From Deltaproteobacteria bacterium (GTDB taxonomy: Bacteria; Bdellovibrionota; UBA1018; UBA923), in contig JACQAX010000031.1 of the NCBI GenBank assembly GCA_016194795.1, forward strand, positions 1-14,074: a stretch of DNA of 14,074 bases. Reading direction: 5' to 3'. The notes under the pieces were generated by a model. That model worked only from the letters and a program-made list of their open reading frames with translations, was not told the DNA's origin and searched no databases. This document shows positions 6,549 to 12,406 of this stretch, in pieces; position 1 is the first letter of the stretch; the number at the start of each line of letters is the position of its first letter. A program made the translations under genes and the position numbers.

Positions 6549-7748
6549 CTAATGGGCCGTTCCGAGGATTCTCTTGGCAAGCATGCCAAGAGCGGCGAGC
6601 TCGTCGCGGCCGCCGTCGGCGGCCGGCGCGAAGCTGAGCGTGGGAAGCGCGACGGCGAAGCCGCCCTCGCCCGCGCGACGCTTGAGATCGCCGAGCAGCT
6701 TCTGGTCGCGGGTGATCAGCTCGCGCTCGGCGGCGGCCAGCCGGCCCAGCTTCTCGAGGCCGCTGCGAGCGGCGGGCGAGAGCTCGCCGCCCGAAGGCGA
6801 AAGCCCGGCCGCGTCCGGAAAAGCCCGCTCGGCGTCGGCGGCATGGCTGCGGTTGAGGAGAAAGCCCCGGAACGGGAGCTTGAGCTCGCGCGTCTTGTCC
6901 TGGAAGAAGAGCGCCTCCTCGAGCGCGGCCGCCGCCGGCGAGCTGATGAGCAGGAACGAAACCTCGGGGCGGCTGAGAAACTCGCGCATCCCCGTCACGT
7001 CGCGCGAGATGGTGCCGAGGACTCCGGCGAAGACGCCGAAAAAAACCGTGAGGTCGCTCGAGAACTCCGGACCGAGCACGCCGTTGAGCACGCGGTGGAC
7101 GAGCCCGCCGGCCGCGCGCTTGAGCCCGCCGAACGCCGACGAGCCCTGCTCGGACGGCATGAACATGCGGAAGACGCGGCCGTCGAGAAAACGCGAGAGG
7201 CGCCCGGGCGCCTCCAGGAAATCGAGCGCATGGCGCGACGGCGGGGTATCGAGCACGACGAGGTCGTAGCGGTTCTCTTCCACGAACCGATGCAGCGCCT
7301 GCATCGCCGTGTACTCGTGCATGCCCGCCACCATCGTCGTCACGCTCTGATAGATGCGGTTCTGGAGCAGCTTCTCGACCTCCGTCGGGTTGCGCACGAT
7401 CCGGCGCACGGCCTCGTCGGCGATGAGCTTCGGGTCGAGCATCCACGCGTCGAGCGAGCCAGCGCTCGCGCCGCGGCCCGCGAGCCCGAGCCGCTCGAGC
7501 TCGACGGGCACCGGCTTCGGCGGGTTACGCGACACGCCGAGCGTCTCGGCCAGCCGCTTCGACGGATCGATCGTGAGCACGAGCACTTTTCTCCCGAGGC
7601 TTGCCGCCGCGAGCGCCAGCGCGCCGGAGGTGGTCGTCTTGCCGACGCCGCCGGCGCCGCAGCACACGACGATGCGGGCCTCGCGCACGATCGCGCGCAG
7701 CTTCTCGGCGTCGCCCGCGTCCACGGCCTGGTCGAGCCCTTTCGTCAC
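6549..7748 (-). CDS. ArsA/GET3-family ATPase, subunit with GAGGVGKT P-loop
   Basis: A 399-residue cytoplasmic P-loop ATPase. The Walker A motif is GAGGVGKTT (31-39), followed by the family motif LTIDPSKRLAETLG (58-71) and the switch II / Walker B segment YDLVVLDTPPSRHALDFL (161-178, D167). These place it in the ArsA/GET3 (anion-transporting ATPase) branch of the SIMIBI class. The usual intradimer signature lysine (GKGGVGKT) is alanine here (A32), while the P-loop lysine K37 is intact. No GET3 CxxC zinc motif is visible. The GTG start at 7748 follows GGGAGG by six bases and overlaps the upstream stop as GTGA, so it is translationally coupled to its partner. No ArsB, ArsC, ArsD or ArsR gene is nearby, so an arsenite role is not supported. 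Confidence 0.88.
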   Translation of the reverse strand: MTKGLDQAVDAGDAEKLRAIVREARIVVCCGAGGVGKTTTSGALALAAASLGRKVLVLTIDPSKRLAETLGVSRNPPKPVPVELERLGLAGRGASAGSLDAWMLDPKLIADEAVRRIVRNPTEVEKLLQNRIYQSVTTMVAGMHEYTAMQALHRFVEENRYDLVVLDTPPSRHALDFLEAPGRLSRFLDGRVFRMFMPSEQGSSAFGGLKRAAGGLVHRVLNGVLGPEFSSDLTVFFGVFAGVLGTISRDVTGMREFLSRPEVSFLLISSPAAAALEEALFFQDKTRELKLPFRGFLLNRSHAADAERAFPDAAGLSPSGGELSPAARSGLEKLGRLAAAERELITRDQKLLGDLKRRAGEGGFAVALPTLSFAPAADGGRDELAALGMLAKRILGTAH

Positions 7749-8728
7749 GGCGAGCCTCCCAGCAGCGAATCGGCCAGAAAGGAGACGAGCGAGCCGCAGC
7801 CCGGGGGCGCGTCGGGGAGGCGAAGCAGCGGAACCTTGATCTCGCGCTCGAGCCGCTCGGTCTCGCGCTTGGCCTCGTCGAAGTAGCGGAAGCTCTGCTC
7901 GCCGAGGACGCCCTTCTCTTTCGCGTGGGCCGCGTCGAGCATTCCGGCGACCTCGCGCCGCTCCTCGGCCGTGAACGGATCCCTGGGCACGTGGTTGAGG
8001 ATCACCCCTCCGATCGGCATGTTGCTCGACTTCAAGCCCTCGAGCAGCTCGAGCGTCTCGCTGACGGGCAGCGCCTCGGGCAGCGTCACGACGTAGGTCG
8101 CCGACTGCGCCGGATCGGTGAGATAGGCCTGCCCCTCGCGAAGCGCGTCGGCGATCGGCCCGCGCGCCACCATGTTGATGAGCGTGCGAGGCAGCCCGGT
8201 GAGCGCCAACGCGTGGCCCGTCGCCGGCATGTCGACGAGGATGAGCTCGTTTTCGAAGCCGCCGTCGGCGTGCTTGGCTTGCAAAAACGTGAGCAGGCAG
8301 TAAAAAATCCCGATCTCGCGCAGCGAGGGCGCGGCCTGGAAGAGCCGGCGCAGCGCCTCGGAGTGGAGCGCGGCCTTGGCGATGGCGGCGACGCGGAAGA
8401 CCGACGTGAGGAAAAGCTCGTGGCCGTACAACGGCAGCAGCAGCGAGCCGCTGATGCCGGGCATGAGCTCCTCTTTGCGCTCGGGCAGGCGCTCGCGGCC
8501 GAAGAGCCGGGCCAACGGCGAGTACTCATGGATGGCGGCGTTGTGGGGCTCGTCGTCGTATTCCGAGTGCTTGGACTGGCCGGCGCCGTCGGCCATCTCG
8601 GTGACGAGCACGCGCTTGCCCGCGCGCGCGGCGGCCTGGGCGATCGCGGCGGTCACCGAGCTGCGGCCCACGCCGCCCTTGCCGGTGATGAGCACGATTC
8701 TCTTTCCGAGGAGCGAGTCGAACTGCAT
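7745..8728 (-). CDS. ArsA/GET3-family ATPase, subunit with GKGGVGRS P-loop
   Basis: A 327-residue partner of the preceding ATPase and first gene of the pair. Its P-loop reads GKGGVGRSS (16-24): the signature lysine K17 is kept, but the P-loop lysine of GK[ST] is arginine (R22, codon CGC). Switch II is LILVDMPATGHALAL (162-176, D166). The C-terminal half (LNHVPRDPF, then a helical linker and PLLRLPD) follows the ArsA-like fold. Two such subunits encoded in tandem probably form a heterodimer in place of the two-domain ArsA or homodimeric GET3. Loss of the P-loop lysine predicts weak or no ATP hydrolysis by this subunit alone. The ATG at 8728 has no clear ribosome-binding site. The gene diverges from the aminotransferase gene, with about 76 bases between the two ATG starts. 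Confidence 0.88.
   Translation of the reverse strand: MQFDSLLGKRIVLITGKGGVGRSSVTAAIAQAAARAGKRVLVTEMADGAGQSKHSEYDDEPHNAAIHEYSPLARLFGRERLPERKEELMPGISGSLLLPLYGHELFLTSVFRVAAIAKAALHSEALRRLFQAAPSLREIGIFYCLLTFLQAKHADGGFENELILVDMPATGHALALTGLPRTLINMVARGPIADALREGQAYLTDPAQSATYVVTLPEALPVSETLELLEGLKSSNMPIGGVILNHVPRDPFTAEERREVAGMLDAAHAKEKGVLGEQSFRYFDEAKRETERLEREIKVPLLRLPDAPPGCGSLVSFLADSLLGGSP
7755..7760 (-). promoter_or_regulatory. Ribosome-binding site of the downstream ArsA-type gene
   Basis: GGGAGG on the minus strand, six bases before the GTG at 7748 and inside the 3' end of the upstream ATPase gene. It is a near-perfect Shine-Dalgarno sequence, settles the GTG as start, and together with the GTGA overlap indicates coupled, probably near-equal synthesis of the two subunits. 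Confidence 0.75.
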
Positions 8729-8804
8729 GGGGAAAGTATCGCAGCCGGCTTCTGATTTTGCAGTCTTTTCTTTGCCGACGCGCCGGAGTAATGTGCCGCG
8801 CTAT
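8729..8804. promoter_or_regulatory. Divergent intergenic region between ATPase pair and aminotransferase
   Basis: This 76-base gap between outward-facing genes is locally T-rich on the plus strand (TTCTGATTTTGCAGTCTTTT, 8750-8769) in an otherwise GC-rich window, so it must hold promoters for both directions. I cannot fix a -10/-35 pair with confidence. GGAG at 8785-8788 is a ribosome-binding site that favours the GTG at 8793 over ATG 8805. Confidence 0.4.
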
Positions 8805-9977
8805 ATGCGCGACCATTTTGATCTGGACGACTCGATCATCTACCTGAACTCCGGCACCCATTCGATCGCTCCGCGCGCCGTGCTCGAGGCCGTCACGAGC
8901 TACCAGCGCCGCTACGAGCTCAACCCGACCGCCGGCTTGCTCACCGCCTGGGGCCACGTCTGGGAAGCGCAGCAGGCGATAGCGCGCTTCGTCGGCGCGC
9001 GCGCCGACGACCTCTTTCTGCGCTCCAACGTCACCGAGGCGCTCAATGCTTTCATCTTAGGAATGCCGCTGCCGTCCGGCGGCGGCGAGATCCTCGTGAG
9101 CGACCTCGAATACGGGGCGATCGTCAACACGTGCCGTTTCCGCTGCGAGCGCGACGGGCTCCAGCTCAAACAGTTCCACGTTCCGCTCGAGGCCGACGCC
9201 GGCGGCCTCGTCGCGGCGCTGCTTGCCGCGGTGACGCCGAAAACGCGCCTCGTGGTGGTGAGCCACATCGCCAGCGGCACGGGCACGGTGTTTCCGATCG
9301 GCGACCTGTCGCGCGAGCTGCGCGCGCGCGGCGTGCTGCTTGCCGTCGACGGCGCGCACGGGCCGGGCGCCCTGCCGCTCGACCTTTCACGGCTCGACGA
9401 CCTCGATTTCTACGGCGGCAACCTCCACAAATGGTTCATGGGCCCGAAGGGCACGGCATTCGGTTGGGTGAGCCCGCGGCATCAAGACTTGATCCAGCCG
9501 CTGCTCGCCGGCTGGCCGACCTTCGAGTGCCCGGATTTTTCGGACGGCTTCAACCACTCGTCGCGCTTCGCGCAGAAAATGGTGCCGCTGGGCTGCCACG
9601 ACTTCGCGCCGTTCGTCGCGCTCCGGGAGGCCGCCGCGTTCTGGGACACGCACGGCGCCGAAAAGATGCGCGCGCGCATCGCCGCGCTCGTCGCGTGCGT
9701 AGAGCGCGAGATGGCCGCGCTCGGCTGGTCGCTGCTCTCGCCGGCGTCCGGCCCCCTCCGCGGTCCGATGCTCACCTACGCGCTGCCGCCCGGCCTTGCC
9801 GGCGAGGGCGCGCAGTTCCTGACGCGCGTTCTCCGGGAACAGCGGCTCCAGATCTCCTCGCCCGTCGTCCAGGGGCGTCCGTCCGTGCGGCTTTCGCCCC
9901 ACGTCCACAACGACGAGGGCCAGATTCGCGAGGCCGTGCGCAGGCTTCGGCTGGTGGGCGCGCTAGGAAAGAATTGA
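8805..9977 (+). CDS. Class V PLP-dependent aminotransferase (isopenicillin-N epimerase / cysteine desulfurase-like)
   Basis: A 390-residue fold-type I PLP enzyme. It shows an N-terminal DDSIIYLNSGTHSIAPRAVL segment (the substrate-side loop of class V enzymes), LRSNVTEALN near 75, SHIASGTGTVFPI near 155, the PLP-ring aspartate in VDGAHGPG (D182, H185) and the Schiff-base lysine in GGNLHKWFMGPKG (K209). It ends with RPSVRLSPHVHNDEGQI, the usual small-domain substrate-arginine region. The arrangement resembles isopenicillin-N epimerase-like proteins more than SufS/IscS, and no catalytic cysteine loop of a desulfurase is evident. Start: ATG 8805 has no good ribosome-binding site; GTG 8793, four residues earlier, has GGAG four bases upstream and may be the true start. 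Substrate unknown; cytoplasmic. Confidence 0.88.
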   Translation: MRDHFDLDDSIIYLNSGTHSIAPRAVLEAVTSYQRRYELNPTAGLLTAWGHVWEAQQAIARFVGARADDLFLRSNVTEALNAFILGMPLPSGGGEILVSDLEYGAIVNTCRFRCERDGLQLKQFHVPLEADAGGLVAALLAAVTPKTRLVVVSHIASGTGTVFPIGDLSRELRARGVLLAVDGAHGPGALPLDLSRLDDLDFYGGNLHKWFMGPKGTAFGWVSPRHQDLIQPLLAGWPTFECPDFSDGFNHSSRFAQKMVPLGCHDFAPFVALREAAAFWDTHGAEKMRARIAALVACVEREMAALGWSLLSPASGPLRGPMLTYALPPGLAGEGAQFLTRVLREQRLQISSPVVQGRPSVRLSPHVHNDEGQIREAVRRLRLVGALGKN

Positions 9978-10015
9978 CCGTGGGATGCGCGCGCCAGCCT
10001 CGGTCTTCGGCTAAA

Positions 10016-10734
10016 ATGAATATCGTGTTTCGCTCCCTGCTCTGCGCGCTCGCGCTCGTCACTCTCCAATCCCTGACCGCCGCGGCGAGCCCCTCGCCGC
10101 CGGAAAATCTCTTTCCGCCGACCGAGACGCAGACCTTCAACCTCGTCTTCGTCGACAGCACGGCGGGCGAGCTCGTCCTGGAAACGCTCCCCCCGACCGT
10201 CTGGGAAGGCAGGCCCGTCCACCACTTCCGCGCCACGGTGCGCACGACGAAGTTTTTCTGGCTGATCTACCCGTACCTCGAGACCGTCGACCTTTACTTC
10301 GAGCGCGAGAAGAACGCGCCGCTTTTCGTCGACGTGAACATCCAGGACCGCAAGAAGAAGCAGCACACGCAGATCCCTGGACGATGGCGGCCGGCGCGCA
10401 GAGCCTGTTCAGCATCCTCCACTTCCTGCGCACGCAGAAGCTCGAGCCGTCCACGACGGTCTCGTTTCCCGTCTCGCACGACGAGAAGAACGTCACCTTC
10501 GCCGCCGACGTCGTCAAAAAAGAGCGGGTCGAGACCTTCGACCGGAAAGAAGAGCGCGAGGCGCTGCTCTTGAAAGTGCACAAGTCCTTCGCCGAAGGGT
10601 TCTACAAGAACATCCGCAGCGAGCCGGAGATGTGGTTCTCGACCGACGATCGAAAACGCCTCCTGCGCTTCGAGCTGCCCCATCGCTTCGGCCGCGTGAC
10701 CGGCGTGCTGAAAACCGAGAAAGCCGGCGGGTGA
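10016..10734 (+). CDS. DUF3108-like exported protein with a frameshift near 10380
   Basis: ATG 10016 opens a signal peptide (MNIVFRSLLCALALVTLQSL, cleavage near AAA-S). The first frame reads well to VNIQDRKKKQHTQIP (about 10375) and then turns arginine/serine-rich. The other frame resumes with MAAGAQSLFSILHFLRTQ (from 10384) and runs to TGA 10732-10734. Start and end together resemble DUF3108: a beta-rich N-terminal half, the AQSLFSILHFLR helix (family: QDPLSALYYLR-type), and a C-terminal MWFSTDDRKRLLRFELPHRFGRVTGVL stretch (family: vWfTdD.rrlPvr). The length, 719 bases, is two over a multiple of three. Against the family pattern the join also seems short by perhaps 25-30 residues, so a deletion rather than a one-base indel is possible. 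DUF3108 proteins are periplasmic and of unknown role. Confidence 0.7.
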
Positions 10735-10741
10735 CCGCTCC

Positions 10742-10915
10742 TCAGCGACGGCGCCGGAGCTCGTCAAGCGACGGGCTGCCGGCCACCGGCACGTAGCCGT
10801 CCGGTTCCGCGAAGCGCGTCCCCACGCCCCGGCTGCTTTTGAACTTGAGCGGCTTTTTTCCCGAGCCGACGTTCGTGCGTTTTCTCTGACTGAGCAGGCT
10901 TCGTGTTTTTCCCAT
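10742..10915 (-). CDS. Possible small basic protein, 57 aa
   Basis: The frame from ATG 10915 encodes 57 residues, MGKTRSLLSQRKRTNVGSGK at the start and SPSLDELRRRR at the end, with about one residue in three being K or R. The later codons favour G or C in third position like the neighbouring genes; the first dozen do not. The start has only a weak AGG one base upstream. It ends seven bases from the stop of the convergent DUF3108-like gene. The basic N-terminal half and the short conserved-looking tail FAEPDGYVPVAGSPSLDEL suggest a nucleic-acid-associated or ribosome-associated small protein, but this is a guess. It could equally be a chance frame in GC-rich DNA. Confidence 0.45.
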   Translation of the reverse strand: MGKTRSLLSQRKRTNVGSGKKPLKFKSSRGVGTRFAEPDGYVPVAGSPSLDELRRRR

Positions 10916-11040
10916 GCCTAATGACAGTGCAAGCACGGAGCCAGCCCATTTCCCGTCTCGAGAGTTAACCAAAATTTTTCAGTCAGCCATTGCCGTTTGT
11001 CCGGATCTGTAACAATGTCGGGCCACGGAGAACATCCCCC
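10916..11040. promoter_or_regulatory. Intergenic region upstream of the GH105-like gene
   Basis: These 125 bases separate the possible small basic gene (minus) from the GH105-like gene (plus). The stretch around 10966-10985 (TAACCAAAATTTTTCAGTCA) is AT-rich against the window average and is the most likely promoter area for the glycan-enzyme operon. TTGCCG (10990-10995) and TAACAAT (11010-11016) resemble -35 and -10 boxes, but the 14-base spacer is short, so the assignment is weak. Confidence 0.3.
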
Positions 11041-12402
11041 ATGGTTCGCACCTTGCTTTGTGCCGCTCTCGTTGGCGCGGCTGCCCCGGGTTTTTTCGCG
11101 CGGGCGGCGCACGCCGGCTCGCTCGCGATCTACGCGCCCGCCGACGGCGGGGTCGTGCTCGGAAAGCAGGTCATCGTCGACGTCCGCGGCTGCGGCAAGA
11201 AGGCCGCCGCCTTTTCGACCACGCTCGACGGCGCGCGCGTGCCGCTCGAGTTTCGCGCGGGCGCGTACAAGCGCCAGTGGGTGGCCACCCTTCCGCTCGC
11301 CCACGAAGGAGCGCACACGCTCGCCTTCACGGGAAAGTGCCGCGGCCAGACGACGTTCGTGAGCCACGCTCGCGGCACCGTCGAGCCCGCGATGCGGCTC
11401 GCCGGCCGCTACATGCGCGGGCACTCGCCCGACACCCTCGGGTGGGATTGGGGCCCCGCGGTTTTTCTCTACGGCCTCTACAAGCTCGACCCCGGCTCGT
11501 CCTACGTCCGCGGCTACCAGATGAGCTGGGCCGCCAAAGGCATTTCGGCGCCCGCGAAGAACGACTCGTGCCCGGCCGCGCTCACGGCACTCGGCCTGCT
11601 GCGCGACTTCAACGACGACACGGGCCTCGAGAACGCCGCGAAGGTCGCGCGCTACGTCCGGACCGAGCCCCGCAACCGCCTCGGCGCGATCAACCATCTC
11701 GGCCATTCGTTCGTGGGGCATTTCTTCCCCGACTCGATCTGGGTCGACTCGCTCATGATGGTGGGCGTGTTCGCCGCGCAGTGGGGCGCGCATTTCAACG
11801 ACCGGGCTCTCCTCGACTTCGCGGCCGCGCAGCCGGGCCTCTACGCCTCGGCGCTGCAAGATCCCTCGACCGGGCTTTTCCGGCACGCCTATAAAGTAAA
11901 GAGCGGGAAGACGATCCCGTCGAGCGCGACCTTCTGGCTTCGCGGCAACGGCTGGGTGCTCGCGGCGACCGCCGACATCCTCTCCGAGCTTCCCGCCGAC
12001 CACCCGAAACGAGGCGAGCTCATCGCCTTGCTGAAGAAAACGGCCGACGGCCTGGCGAAGTTTCAGCAGCCCACGGGCCTCTGGGACACGATCGCCAACG
12101 AGCCGGGCGCCGCCTACGGCGAGACGTCGGGCACCGCGCTGGTCGCGTACGCCGTCGCCAAGGCCGTGCATCGCGGCTGGCTCGAGCCGTCGTATCTCGC
12201 GCTGGCCAAGCGCGCGTTCGCCGGCGTGACGTCGCGGCTTCGTTCGAAGAGCGGCGGCGAGCTTTCGATGCCGCGCATCTCGTGGTTCACCAACCCGGGC
12301 GCGCGCTTCTCCTACACCATCACCCCGGCCGTTTCGGACATGTCGTACGGCGTCGGCGCGTATCTCATGGCCGCCGCCGAGCTCAGCGACGAGGAGTTCT
12401 AG
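11041..12402 (+). CDS. Exported glycoside hydrolase, GH88/GH105-like unsaturated glycuronyl hydrolase
   Basis: A 453-residue protein with a signal peptide (MVRTLLCAALVGAAAPGFFA, cleavage after AHA at 25), an Ig-like beta domain of about 85 residues (LAIYAPADGGVVLGKQVIVDVRG onward) with a cysteine pair (CGKK and GKCRG), and an (alpha/alpha)6-barrel from about residue 115. Barrel motifs match the YteR/GH105 group: IWVDSLMM with D236 at the place of the catalytic aspartate, FWLRGNGWVLAA (RGNGW 301-305), and LWDTI followed by AYGETSGTALVAYAVAKAV (359-375). Such enzymes hydrate the unsaturated uronic acid left by polysaccharide lyases. The fused Ig-like domain is unusual for the family and may bind carbohydrate or the cell surface. 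GGAG lies nine bases before ATG 11041. The next gene starts five bases after its stop, so they form one transcript. Confidence 0.8.
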   Translation: MVRTLLCAALVGAAAPGFFARAAHAGSLAIYAPADGGVVLGKQVIVDVRGCGKKAAAFSTTLDGARVPLEFRAGAYKRQWVATLPLAHEGAHTLAFTGKCRGQTTFVSHARGTVEPAMRLAGRYMRGHSPDTLGWDWGPAVFLYGLYKLDPGSSYVRGYQMSWAAKGISAPAKNDSCPAALTALGLLRDFNDDTGLENAAKVARYVRTEPRNRLGAINHLGHSFVGHFFPDSIWVDSLMMVGVFAAQWGAHFNDRALLDFAAAQPGLYASALQDPSTGLFRHAYKVKSGKTIPSSATFWLRGNGWVLAATADILSELPADHPKRGELIALLKKTADGLAKFQQPTGLWDTIANEPGAAYGETSGTALVAYAVAKAVHRGWLEPSYLALAKRAFAGVTSRLRSKSGGELSMPRISWFTNPGARFSYTITPAVSDMSYGVGAYLMAAAELSDEEF

Positions 12403-12406
12403 CCTT

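Noticed and set aside
5994..7886. Long plus-strand open frame (630 codons) over the ATPase pair and duplicated secreted protein
   Set aside because: Antisense shadow: composition is dominated by R, E, A and H, and it runs across three real minus-strand genes and their intergenic gap.
6549..8728. Arsenite efflux function for the ArsA-type pair
   Set aside because: No ArsB, ArsC, ArsD, ArsR or Acr3 gene is in the window, and no ArsA metalloid-binding cysteine triad is evident. The family name alone is not evidence.
8805..9977. Cysteine desulfurase (SufS/IscS) assignment
   Set aside because: No active-site cysteine loop is visible and no Suf/Isc genes are adjacent; the N- and C-terminal motifs fit the broader isopenicillin-N epimerase-like class V group.
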